This document shows positions 54,405 to 63,717 of a DNA stretch of 64,000 bases, piece by piece. The notes under the pieces are model-generated. The model was given only the letters and a program-made list of their open reading frames with translations. It was not told the DNA's origin and did not search any database. Source of the DNA: Streptomyces rimosus (GTDB taxonomy: Bacteria > Actinomycetota > Actinomycetes > Streptomycetales > Streptomycetaceae). Where the stretch lies: contig NZ_CP023688.1 in the NCBI RefSeq assembly GCF_008704655.1, forward strand, positions 8,373,001 through 8,437,000, in the 5' to 3' direction. The translations under genes and the position numbers were made by a program. Within the stretch, counting starts at the first letter, position 1. Each line of letters starts with the position of its first letter.

Positions 54405-56392
54405 AGAGCCGCCGCGTCAGGCCCCGCGCCGGGCTGCCGGTGTCCGAGAGCGAACGGGTGCTGTTCGGCGGCGCCCTGCGCTACGACCTGTCGTTCACGC
54501 GGCACGAGATGCCGCTGCTGCGGATGGGGCTGTGGGCGATGGCCCGGCAGTTCCCCGCCATGATGGGCACCGTGGCCAGGGCCGCCTGGCGCGAGGACCG
54601 CTCCGCGCTGTTGGCGCTGCTCGGTGCCGAGGGGGGCCAGGGCGTGCTGCGCGCCTTCACGCTGGTGGCCACCAACCAGGTGCTCGTCGCGCTGTTCGCG
54701 GCCGGGCCCACGCCCGCGCGGCTGCGCCAGGCGCTGCCCGCCCTGGCGGCCGTGGCCGTCGTCGCGGTGCTCTCGTCGCTGCTGTCGGCGGTGTCCACGG
54801 CGGCGTCCGGACAGCTGGAACCGAAGATCGAGCGCGTCTGCACGGCCCGCTTCTACCAGGGTGTGATCCGCGTCGAACTCGCCGCGCTGGAGGACCAGAA
54901 GGTGCACCGGGCCCTGGACGCCGGCCGGTTCGGCACCGACTCGATCCGGATGATGCTCGGCTCCTCCATCCTCGTCCTCAACGCGCTGATCGGCCTGATC
55001 GCCGCCGCCGGGGTGCTGTTCCTGCTGCACCCGCTGCTGGTCCTGATGCTTTTCCTGGTCGCCGCGCCGAAGGGGTGGAGCGCCGTGCTCTCGGCGCGCC
55101 GCCAGTACGATTCGCGGCACACCTGGATCGAGCACCGCCGCGCCATCTCCGTCATCACCCAGAAGCTCACCGACCAGGCGTGCGCCGCCGAGATCCGGGT
55201 GCACGGCGCCGGGCGCCTGCTGGTGGACGCGTACGCGGACATGTCCCGCACGATGGAGCGCGAGCAGCAGCGGCTCGCCCGCGCCGAGGCCGCCACCCAG
55301 ACCGTCGCCTCGGCGGGCTCGGGCCTGGCGGCGCTGGGCGCCTACGGCGTGCTGTGGCTCCTGCTGATCGGCGGCGGCATGCCGCTGGCCGTGGCGGGCA
55401 CCGCCGTGATCGCCGTGCGGACCTCCAGCGCCGGCCTGCTCGCGCTGGTCATGCAGTTCAACCGGCTCTACGAGGAGGCCATGTACCTCAAGGACTGGGA
55501 GGATGCCTGCACCCTCGCCGAGCGGCACGCCATCCCCGAGGGCGGGGACGCGCTGTCCGGGCCGCTGGAGGAGGTCCGCCTGGAGAAGGTCTCCTTCACC
55601 TACCCCGGCGCCGCCTCGGCCGCCCTGGACAAGGTGGACCTGACCATCCCGCGCGGCACGGTCGTGGCGCTGGTCGGCGCCAACGGCTCGGGCAAGTCCA
55701 CGCTGGCCAAGCTCGTCGCCGGCCTGTACCTGCCCGGCGACGGGCGGCTGCTGTGGAACGGCACCGACACCCGCGACGCCGACCGCGAGGCCGTCTTCGG
55801 TCAAGTGGCGCTGCTGGCCCAGGACTTCCCGCACTGGCCGATGACGGCCCGCGCCAACGTCCACATCGGCCGCAGCGACCAGCGGCTCGACCAGTGGCGC
55901 GTCGAGCGGGCCGCGGACGGCGCGGACGCCACGGACATGATCACCGCGCTGCCGCACGGCTGGGACAGCCTGGTCGTCAAGGGCTTCGAACGCGGCACCC
56001 AGCTCTCCGGCGGGCAGTGGCAGCGCCTCGGCGGCGCCCGCGCCCGCTACCGCGAAGCGGCGCTCCTGGTCGTGGACGAGCCGACGTCCGCACTTGATCC
56101 CCGGGCCGAGATCGAGACGTTCCGGGCCCTGCGCGCCCTCACCGGCGGGGGCACCACCGTCCTGCTGATCACCCACCGGCTCGCGGCCACCGCGAGCGCC
56201 GACCTCATCTACGTCCTCGACGCCGGCCGCCTCATCGAGCAGGGCACCCACACCGAGCTGATGGCCCTCGCCGGCGGCCACTACCGGTCCCTCTACGAGA
56301 TTCAGGCGGCCCAGTACGCGACCGTCGTACCGGACGGCTCCGGGAGGCGCGACGCCGCCGATGGCGAAGGGCACCCGAAGACCGCGGATTAG
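54401..56392 (+). CDS. ABC transporter, fused membrane and ATPase domains
   Basis: 663 aa half-transporter: six membrane helices (about 60-400), then nucleotide-binding domain with Walker A GANGSGKST (Lys432), signature LSGGQ (535-539, followed by WQRLGGARA where family members usually have LA-ARA), Walker B VVDEP (Asp559, Glu560), switch ITHRLA. Type IV exporter layout as in lantibiotic, multidrug and lipid exporters; the substrate is unknown. GGAGGG before ATG 54401. The 39-codon ORF directly upstream is a possible cargo or leader. Confidence 0.88.
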   Translation: MKSRRVRPRAGLPVSESERVLFGGALRYDLSFTRHEMPLLRMGLWAMARQFPAMMGTVARAAWREDRSALLALLGAEGGQGVLRAFTLVATNQVLVALFAAGPTPARLRQALPALAAVAVVAVLSSLLSAVSTAASGQLEPKIERVCTARFYQGVIRVELAALEDQKVHRALDAGRFGTDSIRMMLGSSILVLNALIGLIAAAGVLFLLHPLLVLMLFLVAAPKGWSAVLSARRQYDSRHTWIEHRRAISVITQKLTDQACAAEIRVHGAGRLLVDAYADMSRTMEREQQRLARAEAATQTVASAGSGLAALGAYGVLWLLLIGGGMPLAVAGTAVIAVRTSSAGLLALVMQFNRLYEEAMYLKDWEDACTLAERHAIPEGGDALSGPLEEVRLEKVSFTYPGAASAALDKVDLTIPRGTVVALVGANGSGKSTLAKLVAGLYLPGDGRLLWNGTDTRDADREAVFGQVALLAQDFPHWPMTARANVHIGRSDQRLDQWRVERAADGADATDMITALPHGWDSLVVKGFERGTQLSGGQWQRLGGARARYREAALLVVDEPTSALDPRAEIETFRALRALTGGGTTVLLITHRLAATASADLIYVLDAGRLIEQGTHTELMALAGGHYRSLYEIQAAQYATVVPDGSGRRDAADGEGHPKTAD

Positions 56393-56420
56393 CGGATCGG
56401 CGGTCGCGCGGCAGCGGAAC

Positions 56421-56456
56421 CGCGGGGCCCCGGACCACCCGGTCCGGAACCCCGCG
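56421..56456. terminator. Bidirectional terminator
   Basis: CGCGGGG-cc-CCGGACC, loop ACCC, GGTCCGG-aa-CCCCGCG: two 7-bp stems with a 2x2 internal loop, between the ABC transporter stop and a convergent gene. Confidence 0.75.
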
Positions 56457-56479
56457 ATCGCGTCCGTGCGCAGCCGCGG

Positions 56480-57775
56480 CTAATCCGTCAGTGACTTCGC
56501 GAAAAGGCCGTACAGTTTCTTGTACGCGTCTTCCTGCGTCGGAATGAGCACCAGGACGCGAAGGGTCAGATGTCCCTTCGCCGGGACGATGTGCACGCCC
56601 TCCGGAGGCGAACCGAGGACGACATTTCCGTCCGAGCCGTCACTGATGATGAGCCCCCAGAAGCTCGCCTCGAATTCCGGGGCCAGCACCGAACCGTCCG
56701 GGAGCTGGCCGAATCCGACGTTCCAGTGCTTCACATCGGTCTCTCCGGCGTACAGGGTGACGTCGTAGGAGTGGATGTACTTGTGGGTCTGCCAGTCCTG
56801 CCAGGAAGAGTTGAAAGTGAACTCGACCTTCAGATTCTTGTTGGCCGCCGTGAAATCGACGGTGTCCGGCTCCGATTCCTGGCTGCCGCTGACGGCGGTC
56901 GCCGTCACGCTGTGCTTTCCGGGCGGCCAGCCGCCCTCGCGGCCGAAGCTCCAGAGGTTGGTGGTCACCCTGACGCTGCCGAGCGGACTGCCGCCCTCGG
57001 TGAGCCGCACCGTGTCGGCGTTGAACGCGACGCCGTCGACGGTGGCGCCGCTGTCCACCTCGGCGCCCTCCTGCGGGGACCTGATGTCCACCACGGGCGT
57101 CGGCAGGGTGACGTAGAAACGTAAGGGCGCCTTGCCCGACTGCACGTCGTCGCGCACGGCGATGGCGGAGAGGTCGTGCTGGCCGAGCGGCCAGTCGGTG
57201 TCCGGGGTGTACTCCCACACGCTGTCCTTGACCGGGCAGGTGCCCAGCGGCTTCGCGCCCTCGTACAGCAGCACCTGCTGGACGTCGGGGGCCGCCTTGC
57301 CCTGGACGGCCTGCCGGCGGTCCTGGGTCTGGGCGCTGGGCCGGGGAGCGGTGAACACCGGCAGCGGCACCGGCTTGTTGAAGGCGAGCGCGGACTGGGC
57401 CTGGTCGTTCCAGGTGCCGGTGGAACTGCCGGACAGCGGGATCCGCGTCAGGTCGGTGACCGAGGAGTTGGCGGACACCGGCAGCTGCGAGCCGCCCTGG
57501 TTGGTCCGCGTGAAAAGGATGTTGTCCCGGTCGGTGTTGTTGACGACGCTGCTCACCCCGTCGTCGCTCTGGTCGAATCCGTAGTCGCTGAAGTTGTTGG
57601 CTGTGCCGTTGACCGGGATGACGAGGATTTTGGTGCGCGGCCCTCCCACGTTGTAGTTGATATCGGCGAACAGGGAGAAGGCGTTCGCGGGGGCGGCGTC
57701 CTTCCCCCGGCCGGTGATGACGTACGGTTCGTCGGCGGACTTGCCATTACCGTTGGCGGTCACTCGCGTCCCCAT
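56480..57775 (-). CDS. Conserved hypothetical with Ig-like domains
   Basis: 431 aa, no signal peptide or membrane segment. N-terminal part FSLFADINYNVGGPRTKILV; middle two Ig-like units (VQQVLLYEGAKPLGTCPVKD and DTVRLTEGGSPLGSVRVTTN, each followed by W---DWPLG-H or GGWPPGKHS); C-terminal EFTFNSSWQDWQTHKYIHSY and FWGLIISDGSDGNVVLG, LTLRVLVLIPT. Phage-tail- or lectin-like surface modules come to mind, but I cannot assign it. Start uncertain: ATG 57775 or GTG 57763. Confidence 0.65.
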   Translation of the reverse strand: MGTRVTANGNGKSADEPYVITGRGKDAAPANAFSLFADINYNVGGPRTKILVIPVNGTANNFSDYGFDQSDDGVSSVVNNTDRDNILFTRTNQGGSQLPVSANSSVTDLTRIPLSGSSTGTWNDQAQSALAFNKPVPLPVFTAPRPSAQTQDRRQAVQGKAAPDVQQVLLYEGAKPLGTCPVKDSVWEYTPDTDWPLGQHDLSAIAVRDDVQSGKAPLRFYVTLPTPVVDIRSPQEGAEVDSGATVDGVAFNADTVRLTEGGSPLGSVRVTTNLWSFGREGGWPPGKHSVTATAVSGSQESEPDTVDFTAANKNLKVEFTFNSSWQDWQTHKYIHSYDVTLYAGETDVKHWNVGFGQLPDGSVLAPEFEASFWGLIISDGSDGNVVLGSPPEGVHIVPAKGHLTLRVLVLIPTQEDAYKKLYGLFAKSLTD

Positions 57776-58105
57776 CTCGTCGCTGTTTCGGTGCACGCAA
57801 GGCTGCCCGCGGCATGTGATGCCGTCAATTGCGGAAGGGGTGTTCGACGGTGTTCAGGCCATACGCGGCGCTGGCTGAATTACAGGGGTGTACGGCCGGG
57901 AAACGCCGTCGGGATAACGGCGAACTCATTCTCGGCAACCTCGTGTTCGAGCGTGCCGCCACGCAGTCTCCGGGGCGTCGTACGGCCCGCCTCGCTTCCC
58001 GCCGGACCGGCTCCCGCGATTCATCCGCGTACCGCGGGGCACTCGCAGCCCCATGACGCGCGGGGGAGCGTCGGCCCGCACGGGATTTCCGACCAGGAGG
58101 TCACA
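57776..58105. other. Divergent promoter region
   Basis: 330 bp between the Ig-like protein gene and the lipoprotein gene. Contains the small inverted repeat CGCCGT-CGGGATA-ACGGCG (57904-57922). No ORF looks coding. Confidence 0.4.
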
Positions 58106-59014
58106 GTGAGAACAGCGAGCACACGTCCGCGTCTCTTAGCGGTGGCGGCAGCCGGGACGCTGTCCCTGGCCGCCGTCGCCGGCTGCGGTGGCGCGGACGA
58201 CAAGGCATCGGGCAAGTCCTCGGACCAGCAGTCCGGGTCCCCGGCCGCGCCGGGCGGGGCGGCGGACGGCCCGCAGGCGGTACGGGCCGCGCACCAGAAG
58301 ACGACGAGCGCCGGGACCGCCAAGATGACGCTGGTCACCAAGGCGCAGAGCGGCGGGAAGAACGCCGAGGTCCGCGGGTCGGGCGTGGTGGACCTGGCCA
58401 AGGGCAGCAGTGAGATGGTGCTGCTGACCGGCAACCAGCAGATACACCAGCGGACGGTGGAGGGCATCCTCTACCAGCAGCCGCCCGCCGCGCAGCGCGA
58501 GCAGCTGCCGCAGGGCAAGTCGTGGCTGAAGGTGGATGTGAAGAAGCTGCTGCGGCAGACCGGCAGCAGCTCGCAGTACGAGGACCCGACCTCCTCCTTC
58601 GGCTACATGAAGGGCATCAGCGACAAGGACGTCAAGAAGGTCGGCACCGAGACCGTCGACGGCACGGCCACCACCCACTACAAGGTGTCCGTCGACGTGA
58701 CGCAGCTGGCCAAGGACAACGCGCAGCAGGCGAAGCAGCTCCGGGCCCAGCTCGGCGACCGGCTGCCGCTCGACGTGTGGCTCGACGGGCAGGGCCGGGT
58801 CCGCCAGGAGAAGGTCGAGGTCAGGCCCAGGACCGGCCAGCAGGGCAACAGCGGCGCACGGGCCGCCGTCACCACCACGCTGAAGTTCAGCGACTTCGGT
58901 ACGGACGTGAAGGTCACCGCGCCGCCCGCGAAGGACACCGTGGACATCACGGACAAGGCCGCCAAAGCGGCACAACAGGCGCAGCAAGGGCAGCAGGGTG
59001 CAACGCAGTCCTGA
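58106..59014 (+). CDS. Lipoprotein, LppX/LprG-like fold likely
   Basis: 302 aa. Lipoprotein signal TASTRPRLLAVAAAGTLSLA with lipobox LAAVAGC, Cys27. The body AVRAAHQKTTSAGTAKMTLV, VDGTATTHYKVSVDV, LPLDVWLDGQGRVRQEKV resembles the LolA/LprG-like lipid-binding lipoproteins of actinomycetes. Gln-rich tail AQQAQQGQQGATQS. AGGAGG five bases before GTG 58106. Ends just before a strong terminator. Confidence 0.8.
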   Translation: MRTASTRPRLLAVAAAGTLSLAAVAGCGGADDKASGKSSDQQSGSPAAPGGAADGPQAVRAAHQKTTSAGTAKMTLVTKAQSGGKNAEVRGSGVVDLAKGSSEMVLLTGNQQIHQRTVEGILYQQPPAAQREQLPQGKSWLKVDVKKLLRQTGSSSQYEDPTSSFGYMKGISDKDVKKVGTETVDGTATTHYKVSVDVTQLAKDNAQQAKQLRAQLGDRLPLDVWLDGQGRVRQEKVEVRPRTGQQGNSGARAAVTTTLKFSDFGTDVKVTAPPAKDTVDITDKAAKAAQQAQQGQQGATQS

Positions 59015-59346
59015 GGGGTGAGGGGCTGACGCGGGAGTCCGCCGAGGGCGCCGGATGATGATCCGGTGCCCTCGGCTTCTGTGTGTCCGGCTGTGCGATT
59101 GGTTGCGCGTCCGGCTGTGCAGCCGACGCCCCGAAAGTGAGCCGCATCACAGGCGGCCACGGATGCCGTCGCGGGGTGAGGTCGTCCGGCCCGTGGTGCG
59201 GGTGGCAGACTGAGGCGGGTGGGAAACGCGGTGTCCGGCGGCGCCGGCGGGGCCGCCGACCGGCAGGACCGGGCGGCGGCGACGTACGGGGCAGGTGCGG
59301 GCCACGGGAGCGGAGGAGTGGCAGCGGTGCGGGTCGAGGCGGTCTC
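59015..59346. other. Intergenic region before sbcD
   Basis: Begins with the lipoprotein terminator. A 43-codon GTG ORF (59219-59350) ends TTGA across the sbcD start and could couple translation, but it has no good ribosome site and a Gly/Ala-rich product, so it is not called. Confidence 0.35.
59041..59076. terminator. Terminator after lipoprotein gene
   Basis: 16-bp stem (59041-59056 with 59061-59076, one G-T pair), GATG loop, followed by TTCTGTGTG; 27 bp after the stop. Confidence 0.85.
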
Positions 59347-60513
59347 TTGAGATTTCTGCACACCTCCGACTGGCACCTCGGCCGCTCGTTCCACCGCGTG
59401 AACCTGCTCGGCGCCCAGCGCGCCTTCCTCGACCACCTGGTCGAGACGGCCCGTACGGAGAACGTCGACGCGGTGCTCGTCGCGGGCGACGTCTACGACC
59501 GCGCCGTACCGCCGCTCGCCGCCGTGGAGCTGTTCGACGACGCGCTGCACCGCCTCGCCGGCCTGGGCGTGCCCACCGTCATGATCTCCGGCAACCACGA
59601 CTCGGCCCGCCGGCTCGGCGTCGGCTCCGGGCTGATGCGGCAGGCCGGCATCCACCTGCGGACCGACCCGGCGGCCTGCGCCGACCCGGTCGTGCTGCGC
59701 GACGCGCACGGCGAGGTCGCCCTGTACGGCCTGCCGTACCTGGAACCGGCCCTGGTCAAGGAGGAGTTCGGCGCCCGGCGGGCGGACCACGCGCAGGTGC
59801 TGGGCGCGGCCATGGACCGGGTGCGCGACGACCTCGCCGGACGCCCGGCGGGCACCCGCTCGGTGGTGCTCGCGCACGCCTTCGTCACCGGCGGCGCCCC
59901 CAGCGACAGCGAGCGCGACATCACGGTCGGCGGCGTGGAGTCCGTACCCGCCGCGGTCTTCGACGGCGTGGACTACGCGGCCCTCGGGCACCTGCACGGC
60001 TGCCAGACGATCACCGACCGGGTCCGCTACTCCGGCTCGCCGCTCGCCTACTCCTTCTCCGAGGAGCACCACCGCAAGTCCATGTGGCTCGTGGAGCTGG
60101 ACGCCGCGGGCGCCGTACGGGCCGAGCGCCTGGACTGCCCGGTGCCCCGGCCGCTGGCCCGTGTCCGCGGCAGGCTCGCCGACCTGCTGGAGGACCCGGC
60201 GCTGGCCCGGCACGAGGAGGCGTGGGTCGAGGCGACGCTGACCGACGCCGCGCGCCCGCACGAGCCGATGGCCCGGCTGGCCGGGCGGTTCCCGCACATC
60301 CTCAGCCTCGCCTTCGAGCCGGAGGACGGCCCTGCCCGCTCCCTGGCCTCGTACGCGCAGCGCTTGCGCGGGCGCAGCGACCAGGAGATCGCCGAGGATT
60401 TCGTGGAGCACGTACGGGCCGGCCGTGCCGTGGACGACGAGGAGCGGGCCGTCCTGCGCTCGGCCCTGGACGAGGTACGCGTCGACGACGTGCTGCGGGA
60501 GGTGGCGCGGTGA
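59347..60513 (+). CDS. sbcD: DNA double-strand exonuclease subunit SbcD
   Basis: 388 aa Mre11-type nuclease with the metallophosphoesterase motifs HTSDWHLGRSFH, VAGDVYDRAVPP, SGNHDSARRL, AHAFVTGG and ALGHLHGCQ. Works with SbcC to open hairpins and process DNA ends. Start at TTG 59347 (LRFLHTSDWHLG), the point where family proteins begin; upstream frame is low quality. Four-base overlap with sbcC. Confidence 0.93.
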   Translation: MRFLHTSDWHLGRSFHRVNLLGAQRAFLDHLVETARTENVDAVLVAGDVYDRAVPPLAAVELFDDALHRLAGLGVPTVMISGNHDSARRLGVGSGLMRQAGIHLRTDPAACADPVVLRDAHGEVALYGLPYLEPALVKEEFGARRADHAQVLGAAMDRVRDDLAGRPAGTRSVVLAHAFVTGGAPSDSERDITVGGVESVPAAVFDGVDYAALGHLHGCQTITDRVRYSGSPLAYSFSEEHHRKSMWLVELDAAGAVRAERLDCPVPRPLARVRGRLADLLEDPALARHEEAWVEATLTDAARPHEPMARLAGRFPHILSLAFEPEDGPARSLASYAQRLRGRSDQEIAEDFVEHVRAGRAVDDEERAVLRSALDEVRVDDVLREVAR

Positions 60514-63500
60514 GGCTGCACCGGCTGTCGGTCACGGCCTTCGGCCCGTTCGGCCGGACCCAGACCATCGACTTCGACCGGCTCGCGCGGGCCGGTCTCT
60601 TCCTGCTCCACGGGCCGACCGGCGCGGGCAAGACCTCCATCCTGGACGCCGTCTGCTTCGCGCTGTACGGGTCCGTGCCGGGCACCCGGCAGAGCGGCCA
60701 GGCGCTGCGCAGCGACCTCGCCGACCCGCTGACGCCCACTGAGGTGGTCCTCGAACTGACCGTGGGCGGGCGGCGGTTGGAGGTCACCCGGCTGCCGGAG
60801 CAGCCCCGCCCGAAGAAGCGGGGGACCGGCACGACCCGGGAGAAGGCGCAGAGCCGGCTGCGCGAGTACGTGACGGACGGCGACGGCCAGGGGGGCGGCG
60901 CCGGGCACTGGAAGGCGCTGAGCCGCTCCCATCAGGAGATCGGCGAGGAGATCGGCCAGCTCCTCGGCATGAGCAAGGAGCAGTTCTGCCAGGTCGTCCT
61001 GCTGCCGCAGGGGGACTTCGCGCGTTTCCTGCGGGCCGACGCCGAGGCCCGTGCCCGGCTGCTCGGCCGGCTCTTCGACACCCGCCGGTTCGCGGCGCTC
61101 GAAGAACAGCTCGCCACCCGCCGCAAGGCCGCCGCCGACCGGGTCGCCGCCGGCGACGACCGGCTGCTGGCGCTCGCCCACCGGATGGACCAGGCGGCGG
61201 GGGAGCCGGCCGACCTCGAAGATCCGGTGCCGGGACGCGCGCCCGAAGCTGCCGGGTCCGGCCGCCGGAGTGGTACGGGCCGTACGGCGCAGCGTGCCGG
61301 TACGGGCGCGGCGCGCGGCGGGGCGACGGCCACCGCGACCGCGGTCGTACCGGGGCAGTACGGACGCGAAGCCGACGCGAGGACCGCCGCCGGGGTGCCG
61401 GGCCCCGGTGATCCCGGCTTCGCCGAAGCCGTACTGGTACGGGCGGCCGTGGCCCGCTCCACCGCACGGGAGCGGTACACGATCGCCCGGCTCGCCGTAC
61501 GCTCCGCCGAGAGCGCGGAAGCCGCGGCCCGCGCGCGGGCGGACGAGGAGCGCGAACGGGACCGCCTCCAGCGCCGGTACGCCGAGGCGCGGCGGCGCGC
61601 CGGCGAACTGGCCGCGCGGGCCGGTGAACGGGACCGCGCCCGGGAGCGGCTGGCGCGCGCCCGCGCGGCCTCCGAGGTCGCCCCGGCGCTGGCCCTGCGG
61701 GACGCCGCCTGGCGCGAGCACGGGACGGCGCAGGCCGCCGAGCGGAGCGCCCGCTCCCAGCTGCCACCGGACCTCGCCGGCGCGGACGGCGAACGGCTCG
61801 CCGCGCTGGAACGCGAGCTGCGGCAGGACCTCGGTTCGCTGACGGCGGCCCGCCGGGCGGAGGGTCGCGCCGCCGAGATCCGCCGGGAGCGCGCCGGAAT
61901 CGAACGGGAAGCGCGCGCCGACGAGCAGACGCTGCTCGACGCCACCGCCTGGCTCGCGGACTGGGAACCGGCGCACCGGGAACACCAGCGGCGCATCGAG
62001 GCCGCACAGGAGGCCGCTGCCCGCGCCGAACAGCTCCACGCGCAGCTCGACCCGGCCCGGCAGCGCCTGGACGCCGCGCGGCGCCGCGACCGGCTCGCGG
62101 ACGAGGTGCGGGCCGCCGACGAGGAGGCGCTGCGCACCCGGGAACGCGCGGCGGCGGCCCATGAACACTGGCTCGACCTCAAGGACCGCCGGCTGCGCGG
62201 CATCGCCGCCGAACTCGCCGCCGGGCTGGAGGACGGCGCCGCGTGCGCGGTGTGCGGGGCCACCGAGCACCCCGCTCCGGCGCGTACCGAAGCCGGGCAC
62301 GTGGACCGTATGGCCGAGGAAGCCGCACTGGACGCCTACCGGCGGACCGAGGCCGTACGCCAGGACGCGGAGCGCGCCCGCCAGGCACTGAAGGAGGAAC
62401 TGGCCGCCGCGACCGCGACAGCCGGGGACACGCCGGTCGCCGAACTCGCGCGTACAGCCGACGAGTTGCACGACTCCTACGCGCGCGAACGGGCCGCGGG
62501 CGCCGGTCTGCACGCCGCCCGTGAAGCGCTGTCCCGCGCCGAGCGGGAGTACGAGCGCCGCCGCGCCGAGCAGCAGGAGGCCGAGCGCCGCGCCGCCGCC
62601 CGCACCTCCCACCGGGAAGCACTGGACCGCGAACTCGCTTCGATCGAAACCGAGTTGAGCGAGGCGCGCGGCGACTGCGCGACCGTCGCGGATCGGGCCC
62701 GGCGCCTGGAGCGGCAGGTCGCGCTGCTGGCCGAGGCCGCGGCCGCTGCCCGTACCGCAGAAGCCTGCGCCGAACGGCTCAAGGAAGCCGACGCCCACCT
62801 GTCCGACGCCGCCTACCGTGCCGGATTCGACACCCCGCAGGCCGCGTCAGACGCGCTGCTGAACGACGCCGACTGGCGTGACCTGCAACAGCGCCTGGAC
62901 CGCTACCAAGCCGAATCGGCCGCCGTGGAAGCCGAGCTGGCCGACCCGGAGGGCATCGCGGCGGCGGCGCTCCCGCCGGCCGAACCGGACCGGGCCCGCG
63001 CCGAGCTGGACGCGGCAGGGCGCAGGCTGCGCGCCGCCGGTGCCGCCTGCGCCGCCGCCGAGGAACGCTGCGCCGAACTGGACCGGCTGGCCGCGCAGGC
63101 CCACACCGACGCCCGGCGGCTGGCCCCGCTGCGCGTCGAGTACGAGCGTGTCGCCCGCCTCGCCGCGCTCGCCGCCGGTACGTCGGCGGAGAACGAACGG
63201 CGGATGCGCCTGGAGTCGTACGTCCTCGCCGCGCGGCTCGAACAGGTCGCGGCGGCCGCCAGCGCGCGTCTGCACCGGATGTCCTCCGGCCGCTACACGC
63301 TCGTGCACTCCGACGAGCGCGCCGGCGGCGCCCGCCGCTCCGGCCTGGGGCTGCACGTCATCGACGCCTGGACCGGCCACGAGCGGGACACCGCCAGCCT
63401 CTCCGGCGGCGAGACGTTCTTCGCGTCGCTCGCGCTGGCGCTCGGCCTCGCCGATGTCGTCACCGACGAGGCGGGCGGCACCCGCCTGGACACCCTCTTC

Positions 63501-63695
63501 ATCGACGAGGGCTTCGGCAGCCTGGACGAACAGACGCTGGACGAGGTGCTGGACGTCCTGGACTCGCTGCGCGAACGGGACCGCAGCGTGGGCATCGTCA
63601 GCCATGTCGCGGACCTGCGGCAGCGCATCCCCGCCCAGCTGGAGGTCGTCAAGGACCGGGCCGGATCGTCCGTACGCCACCGCGTACAGGACTGA
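60510..63695 (+). CDS. sbcC: DNA repair ATPase SbcC
   Basis: 1061 aa Rad50-type SMC ATPase. Walker A GPTGAGKTSIL (Lys41), long coiled coils rich in Ala/Glu/Arg, zinc hook Cys579-X2-Cys582 (ACAVCGATEHPAP), second coil, then signature SLSGGETFFASLALALGLADV and Walker B LFIDEGFGSLDEQTL. A Gly/Thr/Arg-rich insertion near residues 240-290 (GRTAQRAGTGAARGG) interrupts the first coil. GTG 60510 overlaps the sbcD stop (GTGA), with GGGAGG upstream. Confidence 0.93.
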   Translation: MRLHRLSVTAFGPFGRTQTIDFDRLARAGLFLLHGPTGAGKTSILDAVCFALYGSVPGTRQSGQALRSDLADPLTPTEVVLELTVGGRRLEVTRLPEQPRPKKRGTGTTREKAQSRLREYVTDGDGQGGGAGHWKALSRSHQEIGEEIGQLLGMSKEQFCQVVLLPQGDFARFLRADAEARARLLGRLFDTRRFAALEEQLATRRKAAADRVAAGDDRLLALAHRMDQAAGEPADLEDPVPGRAPEAAGSGRRSGTGRTAQRAGTGAARGGATATATAVVPGQYGREADARTAAGVPGPGDPGFAEAVLVRAAVARSTARERYTIARLAVRSAESAEAAARARADEERERDRLQRRYAEARRRAGELAARAGERDRARERLARARAASEVAPALALRDAAWREHGTAQAAERSARSQLPPDLAGADGERLAALERELRQDLGSLTAARRAEGRAAEIRRERAGIEREARADEQTLLDATAWLADWEPAHREHQRRIEAAQEAAARAEQLHAQLDPARQRLDAARRRDRLADEVRAADEEALRTRERAAAAHEHWLDLKDRRLRGIAAELAAGLEDGAACAVCGATEHPAPARTEAGHVDRMAEEAALDAYRRTEAVRQDAERARQALKEELAAATATAGDTPVAELARTADELHDSYARERAAGAGLHAAREALSRAEREYERRRAEQQEAERRAAARTSHREALDRELASIETELSEARGDCATVADRARRLERQVALLAEAAAAARTAEACAERLKEADAHLSDAAYRAGFDTPQAASDALLNDADWRDLQQRLDRYQAESAAVEAELADPEGIAAAALPPAEPDRARAELDAAGRRLRAAGAACAAAEERCAELDRLAAQAHTDARRLAPLRVEYERVARLAALAAGTSAENERRMRLESYVLAARLEQVAAAASARLHRMSSGRYTLVHSDERAGGARRSGLGLHVIDAWTGHERDTASLSGGETFFASLALALGLADVVTDEAGGTRLDTLFIDEGFGSLDEQTLDEVLDVLDSLRERDRSVGIVSHVADLRQRIPAQLEVVKDRAGSSVRHRVQD

Positions 63696-63717
63696 ACCGG
63701 GGCCGCGGCCCCTCAGT
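63691..63717. terminator. Bidirectional terminator sbcC / Lrp gene
   Basis: The palindrome GGGGCCGCGGCCCC (63699-63712), flanked by ACTGA and TCAGT, spans the sbcC stop and the end of the opposing gene. Confidence 0.6.

Noticed and set aside
59219..59350. 43-codon GTG ORF ending across the sbcD start
   Set aside because: No spaced ribosome site and a Gly/Ala-rich product without family resemblance.
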